A DNA stretch of 64,000 nucleotides, from the NCBI RefSeq assembly GCF_004167675.1, contig NZ_SEZQ01000008.1. One strand, given 5' to 3'. The DNA is from Aliivibrio finisterrensis_A (lineage in GTDB: Bacteria > Pseudomonadota > Gammaproteobacteria > Enterobacterales > Vibrionaceae). Below, piece by piece: positions 19,032 through 28,278 of this stretch. A program made the position numbers and the translations under genes. Each line of letters opens with the position of its first letter. Position 1 is the first letter of the stretch. A model generated the notes under the pieces. That model made no database searches. It was not told the DNA's origin and was given only the letters and a program-made list of their open reading frames with translations.

Positions 19032-20329
19032 AATGCAATGCCTTCTTCTTTATTTTGTTTGCATGCCTTCGCATAACTACGAAGAGTCTGACGGATTTTA
19101 TCGAGTACTAATGCTTTCGGATCTGAGCTTAATTGACCTTCACGAACCGCATGAAATTGCGCAGATAAATGTTGGCTAAGTAAGGGGAGTGGGATACCAC
19201 TACGAGATAAATTGTTAAACAACGTTGTTTGTGCTTGATTTATATTTTCACCTGGCCAGTAATAACGAATTCGGTCACTAAAGCTGTAGCTACGAGAGAA
19301 ACGTTGTTGAGCTTCATTACCTTGGTAATACGGTTGCCAATATTCTGGAGAATCACACATTTCTTTTTCGATATGCTCACGCAGATCTGAACAATGTGCT
19401 TTAGGGATAAGTTGTTCTTCGATATCACATAAATTGTATAAAGCTTCGCGTAGAGCAAAAGTCAACGCAGGTCCTACTTTCAAAATAGCGAAATGATCTT
19501 TGACAAGGGATTGATAGGCTTTATCGGTTTGATAATCCGTTGAATGAGCTTCAAACACCATGTGATCAAAATCATTCACAACTTTACTTAGTTCGATTGC
19601 ATCTTCTGGGCGGTAATCAATCACGCCAGTGTGGTCAAACTCAACACCAGGCTGCACAACTAACCCGACAACACGTTGCCAACATTCCGCAATGTCTGCT
19701 CTTTCAAATGCAAATTGGTGTGCTTGGATCGTTTTTCGAGCCGCTTCAGGAGAGGTCACTTGAAGAGTATCTAACTCTTCTGCAGCGCCACCAGGAACAG
19801 GAACTTCAGTACCAATAACATAAACTAGATCACTATGACCAAAACATGTATTTGCTGTTTTTTCTGCGATTTTAGCTAACCTTGCTGCACGTTCGGCAAC
19901 AATTTCATCAGAGAGAGGACTTGGATCATCAGAACAAGACATGCTGCAATCAAGATGGATTTTTTTGAATCCAGCAGCAACATAAGCTGCGATGAGATCG
20001 TCAGCATTTATCATGGCTTCTTTAGCCGTTAGTTTTTGCCAGCGATTAGGTCCAAGATGATCGCCACCCAAGATAAGTTTATCTGCAGGGAAATGAAGTG
20101 ATTGAGCTAGCTCTAAAACGAAATCTCGAAAATCTGCAGGCTTCATACCTGTATAGCCACCAAATTGATCAACTTGATTAGAAGTTGCCTCAATTAATAG
20201 CAAGGAATCATCACTTAACGCTTGAGAAAGCGCCGCTTCAATAACAAGCGGGTGTGCAGAACAAACAGAATAAATACCATTTTGTTCACCAGCTTTATGA
20301 CGCTGTACAAGGTGTTGAAAGGTGTTCAT
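19028..20329 (-). CDS. kbaZ: Tagatose-1,6-bisphosphate aldolase non-catalytic subunit (KbaZ/AgaZ/GatZ family)
   Basis: This 433-residue member of the GatZ/KbaZ family stabilises the class II aldolase KbaY/AgaY, which splits tagatose-1,6-bisphosphate. Recognisable segments are HKAGEQNGIYSVCSAHPLVIEAAL near the start, LILGGDHLGPNRWQ, HLDCSMSC and VFEAHSTDYQ. It starts the enzyme part of the operon, 47 bases after agaR. The catalytic subunit gene and the tagatose-6-P kinase gene are not in the window, so they must be elsewhere or be borrowed from another pathway. Confidence 0.9.
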   Translation of the reverse strand: MNTFQHLVQRHKAGEQNGIYSVCSAHPLVIEAALSQALSDDSLLLIEATSNQVDQFGGYTGMKPADFRDFVLELAQSLHFPADKLILGGDHLGPNRWQKLTAKEAMINADDLIAAYVAAGFKKIHLDCSMSCSDDPSPLSDEIVAERAARLAKIAEKTANTCFGHSDLVYVIGTEVPVPGGAAEELDTLQVTSPEAARKTIQAHQFAFERADIAECWQRVVGLVVQPGVEFDHTGVIDYRPEDAIELSKVVNDFDHMVFEAHSTDYQTDKAYQSLVKDHFAILKVGPALTFALREALYNLCDIEEQLIPKAHCSDLREHIEKEMCDSPEYWQPYYQGNEAQQRFSRSYSFSDRIRYYWPGENINQAQTTLFNNLSRSGIPLPLLSQHLSAQFHAVREGQLSSDPKALVLDKIRQTLRSYAKACKQNKEEGIAL

Positions 20330-20376
20330 TTACTAACTCCATACTGTATCTAAATGCAGCTATGGAGTTAGTTAGG

Positions 20377-21153
20377 TTATTTATCTTTCTCTACAATAAT
20401 AACTTCAACTTTCATTTCACGAAGACCTTGCAAATATTCTTCGGGAATATCAGAATCCGTTACTAAGATATCAATATTTCCAAACTCTCTAATCATATGG
20501 CAGCTGCGCTTACCAAATTTGGTAGAATCCGCAACAGCAATAACTTGTTCTGAAATATCACACATAAGCCGATTTAAACTTGCTTCTTGTTCATTATGTG
20601 TGGTGATACCTGACCTCAAATCAAAACCATCAACCCCAAGAAAAACCTTATCAAAACGATAATTCTTCAGGCTTGCCTCTGCTTGAGATCCAGAGAAAGA
20701 GAGTGCCTTCTTACGAAGAACTCCACCTGACATCAATACTTCTATACCAGAAGCTGATGCTAACTCCATAGCTACATCTAGACCATTAGTCATGACTACA
20801 GCTTGCTCTAACAACTTTAAATTAGATGCAATTTCTCGCGTAGTCGTACCTGAATCCAGAATAACAGTGTCACCATTCTCTATCAGCTGCGCTGCTGCAT
20901 ACCCAATGGAGGATTTCGTTCCAATATTTTGATGGCGTTTTTCATGAACCGTAAGTTCTGCAATTACGCCAGTATTTGGAATCGCCGCCCCATGAGAACG
21001 AACAACATACCCATTCTTTTCTAAAAAGCTCAGATCACTGCGAATAGTGACACTAGAGACATCAAATCGTGCAGCAAGGTCCTCTACACGTGCTTTACCA
21101 TCTTGGTTCACCACGTTTACGATTTCCATGCGCCTTTCGACAGCACTAATCAT
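20377..21153 (-). CDS. agaR: DeoR-family repressor (AgaR-like)
   Basis: This 258-residue regulator has an N-terminal winged helix (RRMEIVNVVNQDGKARVEDLAARFDVSSVTIRSDLSFLE) and a C-terminal sugar-phosphate sensing domain with DTVILDSGTTTREIA. It should repress the operon it heads and be relieved by an amino-sugar phosphate such as GalNAc-6-P. The ATG at 21153 begins just before the helix-turn-helix; the upstream ATG at 21177 adds eight codons and is possible. TTTCG motifs phased at 10 bp lie immediately upstream. Confidence 0.87.
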   Translation of the reverse strand: MISAVERRMEIVNVVNQDGKARVEDLAARFDVSSVTIRSDLSFLEKNGYVVRSHGAAIPNTGVIAELTVHEKRHQNIGTKSSIGYAAAQLIENGDTVILDSGTTTREIASNLKLLEQAVVMTNGLDVAMELASASGIEVLMSGGVLRKKALSFSGSQAEASLKNYRFDKVFLGVDGFDLRSGITTHNEQEASLNRLMCDISEQVIAVADSTKFGKRSCHMIREFGNIDILVTDSDIPEEYLQGLREMKVEVIIVEKDK

Positions 21154-21177
21154 TTTTTCTCGTCTCCCTAAAATCAA

Positions 21178-21564
21178 CGAAATCTCTTTCGTTTGATTTC
21201 GAATTAACCTTACACTTAAAAATTATTCCCACAATATGGAAGTATAAAACTTTTGATCCCTTTCACATTCTTTCGTTAATTTTCGTTTTATTTTTATCTT
21301 ACGTTAATTTTCGTATTTCTTCATATATTACTCTTTGAAAGTAAAAATACCAAATAAAACGCATAGTTAATGCGACTTGCCTTTCATTTATCTTTATATC
21401 TATGGGAAAAGAAAATTCTCTTTGATTAAAACTCCATCATCACTCTCAATATTTGTGATCCCTAACACAGCAAGTTAACTTTCGATCACTTACGATCCGC
21501 AATAATTCGAAAACAAATAACTAATAACGTAACCCTATAAAAATAGAATAAGAAAGGAGACATT
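21178..21564. promoter_or_regulatory. Divergent regulatory region agaR / sulfatase with 10-bp phased TTTCG motifs
   Basis: No gene is visible in these 387 bases. TTTCG occurs at 21187 and 21197, and TTTCA/TTTCG/TTTCG at 21261, 21271 and 21281, all exactly 10 bases apart; TTACG and TTTCG follow at 21299 and 21309. The motif resembles the T-rich TTTC repeats of AgaR operators in enterobacteria. It should control both the 11-gene minus-strand operon and the plus-strand sulfatase and porin genes. RBS AAAGGAGA precedes the sulfatase start. Confidence 0.6.
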
Positions 21565-23121
21565 ATGTCTATTACTCGCCGTGACATTTTAAAAGGTGTC
21601 GCAGCAACAGGAGCGCTTGCAGCTACGTCTGCAATAACTGGTTGCCAAAAAAATACAGTGCAAGATCCTATGAGCGAACTAGCTAGAAAAGTTAAACGCC
21701 CGAATCTATTGATTATTTTTCCTGATGAAATGAGAGCTCAAACTCTTGGTTTTATGAATCAAGATCCTTCTCTTACTCCTAATTTAAATAGATTTGCTAA
21801 ACAAAGTTCAGTATTAAAGCAAGCCGTTTCAAACTTTCCATTATGTACTCCATTTAGAGGAATGTTAATGACGGGGCAATACCCATATCGCAATGGTATT
21901 CAAGGAAATAGTCATACAGCAACCCCTGGAATGTTTGGTGGGAAAGACTTTGGAATTGAGTTGAAAAAAAACCAATCAACATGGTCCGATATTCTAAGCA
22001 AAGAAGGTTATAGCATGGGCTATATCGGAAAATGGCATTTAGATACTCCAGAAGCACCTTTCGTTCCTAGCTACAACAACCCAATGGAAGGCCGTTATTG
22101 GAATGATTGGACGGCGCCAGATCGTCGCCATGGTTTTGATTTTTGGTATTCATACGGGACTTACGATAAACATTTAACGCCAATGTATTGGACGAATGAT
22201 ACGCCTCGTGACAAACCTCTTCATATTAATCAATGGAGTCCTGAGCATGAAGCTGATATCGCAATTAATTACCTAAGAAATGAGAATGGTGAATATAGAG
22301 ATAACACGAAACCTTTTACGCTTGTTGTTTCGATGAACCCTCCCCACTCTCCTTATGATCAAGTCCCTAAAAAATATCTTGATCGATTTAACAAAAGTTC
22401 AAGAGAGCTAAACTCTCGCCCAAATGTCATCTGGGATAAAGAATATCTTGAAGGTTATGGGCCTGAATATTTCAAAGAATACATGGCGATGGTTAATGGC
22501 GTTGATGAACAATTTGGCCGTATTGTCGACGAACTTGATGCTTTGAATCTCGCCGAAGATACTTTAGTCGTATTTTTCTCAGACCATGGTTGCTGTATGG
22601 GTTCTAATGGAAACCCAACTAAAAATGTTCATTATGAAGAAGCTATGCGAATACCAATGATGTTTCGTTGGCCAGGAAAAATAAAACCAACGTCAGACGA
22701 CATCTTATTCTCTGCGCCCGACATTTATCCAACGCTTTTTGGGTTAATGGGCATGGACAATTTGATCCCAGATACTGTAGAAGGGACTGATTTTTCAAAA
22801 ACGGTAAAAGGGGAAAGCGGTGATAAAAAACCAACCTCACAGTTTTATACCTTTATGCCTTATGGCGGACAATCTTACGGTAGACGCGGAATTCGCAACG
22901 AAAAATACACGCTTATGATTGACAGAAAAATAGGTAAACCACTGACCTATGTTCTTCATGATAACCAAGCCGACCCATATCAAATAAAAAACATAGCAAC
23001 AAAGCAACCCAAGCTTATAACTCAACTTATCCAAGAGGAATTAATGCCTTGGCTTGAGCACACAGGTGATCCTTGGCGCCCAACGGAAGTACCTAAAAAT
23101 ACCGCCAATGCTTACACCTAA
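21565..23121 (+). CDS. Tat-exported lipoprotein sulfatase (FGly type)
   Basis: This 518-residue type I sulfatase has a twin-arginine signal (ITRRDILKG) leading into a lipobox (ITGC, Cys27), so it is probably a Tat-dependent lipoprotein. The modification motif is CTPFR from Cys94, followed by GMLMTGQYPYRNG. Metal-site pieces include DEMRAQTLG near 54-62, GKWHLD and FFSDHGCCMGSNG. It is divergent from agaR and 66 bases upstream of the porin gene, so the two form a pair. It probably desulfates chondroitin/dermatan fragments; the position (4-O, 6-O or 2-O) is unknown. It is clearly distinct from the Sec-type sulfatase at 4631-6244. Confidence 0.88.
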   Translation: MSITRRDILKGVAATGALAATSAITGCQKNTVQDPMSELARKVKRPNLLIIFPDEMRAQTLGFMNQDPSLTPNLNRFAKQSSVLKQAVSNFPLCTPFRGMLMTGQYPYRNGIQGNSHTATPGMFGGKDFGIELKKNQSTWSDILSKEGYSMGYIGKWHLDTPEAPFVPSYNNPMEGRYWNDWTAPDRRHGFDFWYSYGTYDKHLTPMYWTNDTPRDKPLHINQWSPEHEADIAINYLRNENGEYRDNTKPFTLVVSMNPPHSPYDQVPKKYLDRFNKSSRELNSRPNVIWDKEYLEGYGPEYFKEYMAMVNGVDEQFGRIVDELDALNLAEDTLVVFFSDHGCCMGSNGNPTKNVHYEEAMRIPMMFRWPGKIKPTSDDILFSAPDIYPTLFGLMGMDNLIPDTVEGTDFSKTVKGESGDKKPTSQFYTFMPYGGQSYGRRGIRNEKYTLMIDRKIGKPLTYVLHDNQADPYQIKNIATKQPKLITQLIQEELMPWLEHTGDPWRPTEVPKNTANAYT

Positions 23122-23187
23122 TTAAACCCATATAAAAAACACATTCAAGATTTAGCAGTGAAACACTAATAATAAATAGGGAATATT

Positions 23188-23916
23188 ATGAAACAATCTT
23201 ACAAAATCATTATCGCTTCTGGTTTAGCCGTATTTGCGTCTCAAGCTTTAGCAAATGACTATAAAACAACTGTGGAATACCGTCATGAATATAAAGACGG
23301 TAATAACAAACATGCAGATCGAGTAAAAGCTTTTTTAGATACAGGTGAAAACATTGGCTTCGAGTTAGATGCAAGATACAACAATAATGATGAAGATCAG
23401 ATGTTTGATGAAATGAGCATGAATGGCTCTGAGCTCTCTATTTTCTATTATGATAAAATTGCTGAAAATACGACAGGGTTAGTAGGTTCATCACTTGACT
23501 TTAATCCCGACGGTTTAGTTTATGTTCCTTATATTCGTGTGAACCACTCTTTTGATAACGGTTTTAGAGTACAAGCACGTTATAAATGGAAACTTTGGGA
23601 TTATTCACAAACTAATAAAGCAGGCGAAAGCTATACCTCTAAAATTCAAGAGGTAGATACTTGGCTTGGTTACAATACGGGTAAATGGGATTTTCAATAT
23701 GAGTTCCAAATTTGGAATGAAATGGCTGATGATGCAAAACCTCAATTTGATAACGAAAGCTATGACTATTTACACAATGTCCGCATCATGTATAGCATTT
23801 CTAATCCTGACGGAACTAAATGGCGTCCATTTGTTGAAGTAGGTAATGTAAGACAAGACAGTTACAGCGACAACCGCCAGACTCGTTATCGTGTTGGTAT
23901 AAAATATACTTGGTAA
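23188..23916 (+). CDS. KdgM-family oligouronide porin
   Basis: This 242-residue outer-membrane beta-barrel has a signal peptide cut after ALA (about residue 22). The KdgM-like pattern of many short charged and aromatic strands (TTVEYRHEYKDGNNKHADRVK) ends with IKYTW, an aromatic C-terminus typical of outer-membrane proteins. KdgM porins pass acidic oligosaccharides made by lyases, so this one likely lets sulfated or unsaturated glycosaminoglycan fragments into the periplasm. It follows the sulfatase in the same unit. Confidence 0.88.
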   Translation: MKQSYKIIIASGLAVFASQALANDYKTTVEYRHEYKDGNNKHADRVKAFLDTGENIGFELDARYNNNDEDQMFDEMSMNGSELSIFYYDKIAENTTGLVGSSLDFNPDGLVYVPYIRVNHSFDNGFRVQARYKWKLWDYSQTNKAGESYTSKIQEVDTWLGYNTGKWDFQYEFQIWNEMADDAKPQFDNESYDYLHNVRIMYSISNPDGTKWRPFVEVGNVRQDSYSDNRQTRYRVGIKYTW

Positions 23917-23942
23917 ACAAGCACTTTTAATCATAACAAATA

Positions 23943-23972
23943 AAACGGCACCTCTTAAAAGAAGTGCCGTTT
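23943..23972. terminator. Hairpin between the porin and chitobiase genes
   Basis: AAACGGCAC (23943-23951) pairs with GTGCCGTTT (23964-23972) between two convergent genes. A-rich and T-rich flanks on both sides make a bidirectional terminator likely. Confidence 0.65.
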
Positions 23973-24010
23973 GGTTATTTAATGACTGTTTCTAATTTTT
24001 TCTAGCTTAA

Positions 24011-26656
24011 TTATTTAACGCTAGTTACTCGGCTAACACGCTCGCCAGTAAATGATGCTGAACGAATTTGAACCTCACCCGTTACTTTTGGTTTGTTTGC
24101 ATTGTCGTATTCAGACCATGTTTTCCCGCCATCTACAGAGTATTGTAGCGTTACACCTGGGAATGAAATGTTCATGCTTAGTTCGCCGTTTGCAATGTCT
24201 GCACCTGGGATTGGTAGACGGTAATCAATGCCCGCTCTTTCAAGCTTAGCTAATTCACGTTGACCCATAGTGTTTGCAAAGTTCGTCCAATCAGTAAGCT
24301 GTGCTTTCTTATTCACTAGGTTTGTTTCTAGAGAGTATTTAACACCTGCTTTGTATTCATTTTCCCAAGACGCTTCATGCCATGCACGCTCTGCTGCTGC
24401 GATAACACGTGGGAATACCATGTATTCATATTGCTCATCAGTACGTACGGTTTCAGACCAAAGTTGTGCAGACAGACCGTAGAAAGGTTTCTTAGGTGTT
24501 ACTGTACCTGCACTTTCAAAGCCGTTACCGTCACGGTCAACTGATGTTTCCGCATTTTGAGGTAGATTTTCTGGTGCGAAACCGAACATCTTACGTGTAT
24601 CTGTTGCACGAGTTGCCCAGTAGTAGCCACGCTCTTTTGCGTCAACTTCGTATGGGAAATCCATGTAAACGTAATCTGGGTTAGAGATAACTACGTCGTA
24701 ACCTTTTTCAGCCCACTCGTACGCTGAAGCACCGCCGCCCCAGTATAAAGTATCCCAGAAGTTTGCACGTACTGATTCAGTTGCGAATGCATTAGCGCCT
24801 TCAGAATATTTCAGACCATCTTGCCACGCTTGGAAGTGTGGGATGCCTTTCGCTGCAACAATTTTAGATACTTGCTCAGCAAAATGGCTTGGTAGATGTT
24901 CGAAATCTGCAACTTCACCGCTTGCAATCAGAGACTGACACTGTGGCGATTTTTCAAATGGGAAGTCTTGCTTAGATAAGTCTAAGTCACCTTTCCATGC
25001 GATTTTTTCTTCATCGTTGATGTCTTGGAAACCAGCGTGAAGTTTGATGTTTTTCGCTTCATCACCACCGAAGTGCCATGTTGATAGAGGAACACCTGCC
25101 GCTTTGTGCATTGCTGCAACTTCAGTGATCACTTTATCTACAAATGTTGAAGATGAATCTAAACATGGGTTAATGAAGCTTTGTTTATTGTAGAACTGAA
25201 CCGTTGTTACGTTTGATTCGTCTTTTGGATCCATCAGGCGGTATTGGTTCGCCTCTTCCATCTTACCTTCAGCAGCAAGACGTGCGTAACGAGCTTCCAT
25301 TGACATAACTGCTGCACGTGAGTGAGCTGGCATATCGATTTCTGGAATCACTTCAATGTTACGGTTTTTCGCGTACGTTAGGATCTCTAAGTAATCTTCT
25401 GTTGTGAAGAAACCAGAACCAAAGTTATCTGAATCAGCACCTGAACCTAGTTGAGGTAGTAGACAAGAGGTTTCTGACTCATCAAAACAACGGTTACCAC
25501 CGATATCTGTTAGCTCAGGAAGACCAGGGATCTCTAAACGCCAGCCTTCATCATCGGTTAGGTGAAGGTGTAGTTTGTTCAGCTTGTATGCAGCCATTTG
25601 ATCAACAGTTGCTAGAATCGCTTCTTTTGAGTGGAAGTTACGAGCAACATCAACCATTACACCACGGTATTCAAAACGTGGGGCATCTTCTACGTTTAGT
25701 GTTGGGATTTCTGAGCTATCAAGACTTACTAGCGCTAGTAAAGATTGAACACCGTAGAACGCACCCGCTTGGTCAAACGCAACAACCGTTGTTTTACCTT
25801 CAGTCACATCTAATTTGTATGCACCAGATACGCCATCTTTGAATTGCTTCTTATCTACAGAAACAGACACTGGATATTCACCAGATGTTTCAAGACCTAG
25901 AAGTTCAGCACGTTGGTTTAATGCAGCAAGTTGGTCTGCATCAATACCGTTTGCTGTAATAGAGATACCTTTTGCTAAATCAACCGTTTTGTTCGTTAGC
26001 GTTGTTTTTAGAGGTGTTGGAATAATATGAGAAGACGCATCAACTTCAGCTACATCAGCATTTTTCTCAAAACGAGTGTTTGCTGTTGCTACAACGTTGT
26101 TATCAGCAAGAGTACGTTTTAATTGAACACCGATAATTTCATCAACAAACTCACTAGTATCTTCAGTATCCAAAGAAATGATATTACGAGCTTCAGCACC
26201 TGGAGCCGTTACAAATGCACCTGGCATGAAGTCAGTTTCAAATAACTGCCAGTACTCAGCTACCAGTGGAAGAACTACTTCTTCGCCAGCAGCAAAACCA
26301 TCAAACTTATCTGTTGGTTCAAGTTTGTGTAAGTCACCCGTTACACGAGTAATTTTAAATTGGTCGTTCTCTACATCTAGAATTAAACGAATGCTGTGAA
26401 AATAGATTGTCCAATCAGCAGAATCAACCGCTTCACCAGTGTTGGTGATTGTCATGTTTACTTTGTTACATGATGCCCATTCAGCCTGAAGTTCTTTACA
26501 AGCAAGGCCATCGTCAGCGCCTTGGTTAGTAATCACTGTGTAGTTAATATCTAGGTTTTCAGCCAGTTGGTTAACTGTTGATTGCTCAGAAGAAGTAGAA
26601 GAACAAGCCGCTAAGCTTGCCATAATAACAGTAGAAAGAAGGGTTCTTTTCAACAT
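24011..26656 (-). CDS. GH20 beta-N-acetylhexosaminidase (chitobiase) lipoprotein
   Basis: This lipoprotein of about 881 residues has lipobox LAAC (LSTVIMASLAACSS) and the chitobiase layout: an N-terminal CHB_HEX carbohydrate-binding domain (about 35-185), a GH20b domain, the GH20 TIM barrel, and a C-terminal Ig-like CHB_HEX_C domain (about 800-881). The catalytic Asp-Glu pair is in HFGGDEAKN (Asp532, Glu533). It releases GlcNAc from chitobiose and related ends. I prefer the ATG at 26656, which has AGGAATGG upstream and begins the signal peptide. It could also trim GalNAc ends, but it lacks the TTTCG operators of the neighbouring island and looks like a chitin-pathway gene. Confidence 0.92.
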   Translation of the reverse strand: MLKRTLLSTVIMASLAACSSTSSEQSTVNQLAENLDINYTVITNQGADDGLACKELQAEWASCNKVNMTITNTGEAVDSADWTIYFHSIRLILDVENDQFKITRVTGDLHKLEPTDKFDGFAAGEEVVLPLVAEYWQLFETDFMPGAFVTAPGAEARNIISLDTEDTSEFVDEIIGVQLKRTLADNNVVATANTRFEKNADVAEVDASSHIIPTPLKTTLTNKTVDLAKGISITANGIDADQLAALNQRAELLGLETSGEYPVSVSVDKKQFKDGVSGAYKLDVTEGKTTVVAFDQAGAFYGVQSLLALVSLDSSEIPTLNVEDAPRFEYRGVMVDVARNFHSKEAILATVDQMAAYKLNKLHLHLTDDEGWRLEIPGLPELTDIGGNRCFDESETSCLLPQLGSGADSDNFGSGFFTTEDYLEILTYAKNRNIEVIPEIDMPAHSRAAVMSMEARYARLAAEGKMEEANQYRLMDPKDESNVTTVQFYNKQSFINPCLDSSSTFVDKVITEVAAMHKAAGVPLSTWHFGGDEAKNIKLHAGFQDINDEEKIAWKGDLDLSKQDFPFEKSPQCQSLIASGEVADFEHLPSHFAEQVSKIVAAKGIPHFQAWQDGLKYSEGANAFATESVRANFWDTLYWGGGASAYEWAEKGYDVVISNPDYVYMDFPYEVDAKERGYYWATRATDTRKMFGFAPENLPQNAETSVDRDGNGFESAGTVTPKKPFYGLSAQLWSETVRTDEQYEYMVFPRVIAAAERAWHEASWENEYKAGVKYSLETNLVNKKAQLTDWTNFANTMGQRELAKLERAGIDYRLPIPGADIANGELSMNISFPGVTLQYSVDGGKTWSEYDNANKPKVTGEVQIRSASFTGERVSRVTSVK

Positions 26657-27176
26657 GATTCCATTCCTAAAAATAAAGTAATTAAAATTCAAATCTGGAA
26701 TTACAATACAAAAGTTTTTTAGTTTTACAAATTAAGATAAATCCAAATTATGCTTTGAATCACACTTAATTCTATATTTCACGGTATAAATTAAAATAAT
26801 GAGAGTTACATCAACTTATAACAGAACGGAATACTAGTTACCCCACTAAAAATATAATTATCATTATGTGAAGTAACCCACAATAACCCCGTTCTAACTG
26901 AGGTGCAAAATAAAAATTTAAGACAAACAATACATATTACAAGCCCAAGATACTTATTTTACAGTGAAATAAAGTTTTACATGTATGTGTATATTTGCTT
27001 AAAACTTTATTTTCCTATTTACATTTTGACTTCATAAAAGTGCAATCGATTGCACTCTCAATTTTAAAAGAGAGCAATGTAACAATAGTTAATTAAGGAG
27101 ATTTAAATCACTAAAAATCACAGTTAAAGACATTATGATAGGTGATTAGCAAATAACCGATATTATAGGTATAACC
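26657..27176. promoter_or_regulatory. Divergent AT-rich intergenic region with a perfect 18-bp palindrome
   Basis: About 520 bases without a gene between the chitobiase and DUF1097 genes. At 27039-27056 the sequence AGTGCAATCGATTGCACT is a perfect palindrome with a central CG, the form of a LacI-family operator. A good Shine-Dalgarno-like AAGGAG at about 27096 has no sensible start codon behind it. The rest is AT-rich with nothing further I can name. Confidence 0.45.
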
Positions 27177-27656
27177 ATGAGTACATTAATTGCCATTGCG
27201 ATTACTACAGGCATTCTTTCAGGTCTTTGGGGCTGGGTAGCAGTAAGCTTAGGATTATTAAGTTGGGCTGGTTTTCTTGGTTGTACTACCTACTTTGCAT
27301 CCCCTACCGATGGAATAAAAGGCATAGGGTTAAGTATTGCTACTAATCTTAGTGGTGTCTTCTGGGCTATGGTCATCATTAAACTTTCATCAATGGTAAG
27401 CCTAGAGATCATTGGTTATGTTATTACAGCTATTGTTGCTTTCTTTATGTGCGCACAAGCAAAAAAGAGTTGGTTAAGTTTTATTCCTGGTACCTTTATT
27501 GGCTCATGTGCAACTTTTGCTTCAAATGGTAACTGGCAACTTGTTATTCCATCTCTAATCTTAGGGGTTGTCTTTGCATATGCAATGAAGACATCAGGTT
27601 TGTGGCTAAAAGAAAAATTAGAAAATAATAAATTAATGGCTGTGAGCAAAAGCTAA
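27177..27656 (+). CDS. DUF1097 family inner-membrane protein
   Basis: This 159-residue hydrophobic protein has four to five membrane segments and the glycine-rich start GILSGLWGWVAVSLGLLSWAGF, matching DUF1097 (the YcdZ type of Escherichia coli). The role is unknown. It stands alone between its own promoter region and a good terminator. The translation signal before the ATG (TAGGTATAACC) is weak. Confidence 0.75.
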   Translation: MSTLIAIAITTGILSGLWGWVAVSLGLLSWAGFLGCTTYFASPTDGIKGIGLSIATNLSGVFWAMVIIKLSSMVSLEIIGYVITAIVAFFMCAQAKKSWLSFIPGTFIGSCATFASNGNWQLVIPSLILGVVFAYAMKTSGLWLKEKLENNKLMAVSKS

Positions 27657-27674
27657 AAGTAAATCCCAATTCAG

Positions 27675-27721
27675 AAAAAGCCTCTTAACTAATCTAATGA
27701 TAACTAGTGAGAGGCTTTTTT
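27675..27721 (+). terminator. Terminator of the DUF1097 gene
   Basis: AAAAAGCCTC (27675-27684) pairs with GAGGCTTTTT (27711-27720) and is followed by T. Confidence 0.85.
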
Positions 27722-27868
27722 ATTCATCCTTGAATATCTTCCGAGCTTCTAGCGTTGTAAAGTGACAGCATGGATTTAAACACGTTTCATAACTTTAAAA
27801 ACAATCACTTATGAGACATATGTATAAATAAACTCAAAAAAATCTACAACTCAATAGTTTACAAATAC

Positions 27869-27906
27869 AAAAACGCCGCTTGATATTGCTATCAAGCGGC
27901 GTTTTT
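27869..27906 (-). terminator. Terminator of the tRNA operon
   Basis: AAAAACGCCGCTTGAT (27869-27884) pairs with ATCAAGCGGCGTTTTT (27891-27906). It lies just after the last minus-strand tRNA and ends in a T run in that direction. Confidence 0.9.
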
Positions 27907-27911
27907 AAAGG

Positions 27912-27987
27912 TGGCTCCCTTTGCTGGACTTGAACCAGCGACATACGGATTAACAGTCCGCCGTTCTACCAACTGAACTAAAAGGGA
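27912..27987 (-). tRNA. tRNA-Asn (GTT)
   Basis: This is a 76-base cloverleaf with encoded CCA. The acceptor stem is TCCCTTT with AAAGGGA, the anticodon loop CTGTTAATC carries GTT, and the T arm is CTGGTTCAAGTCCAG. It is last in a three-tRNA unit. Confidence 0.96.
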
Positions 27988-28017
27988 ACAGGTGTTGCAT
28001 CTCATAAAGAGAAAATA

Positions 28018-28093
<76 letters not shown>

Positions 28094-28143
28094 ACACTAT
28101 ATCTTTTGTCATCATCAAGCTAACTTAGCTCAATAATAAAATG

Positions 28144-28234
28144 TGGTGGAGGGATAGGGATTTGAACCCTAGAACCGCTATTAACGGTTGCCGGTTTTCA
28201 AGACCGGTGCTTTCGACCACTCAGCCATCCCTCC
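28144..28234 (-). tRNA. tRNA-Ser (TGA)
   Basis: This is a 91-base class II tRNA with a long variable arm (CAACCGTTAATAGCGGTT), acceptor stem GGAGGGA with TCCCTCC, anticodon TGA in CTTGAAA, and encoded CCA. It is first in the unit. Confidence 0.96.
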
Positions 28235-28278
28235 ACGGGACTCTTCTGAAGCATCTGCCTCATCAAGTGATGTCGCGC

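Noticed and set aside
24011..26656. Assigning the GH20 enzyme to the glycosaminoglycan island
   Set aside because: It is convergent with the island, lacks the phased TTTCG operators and matches chitobiase architecture, so it is better treated as a separate chitin gene.
27096..27148. Possible leader peptide after the AAGGAG upstream of the DUF1097 gene
   Set aside because: The only ATG behind it is about 35 bases away and gives four codons; spacing is wrong for initiation.
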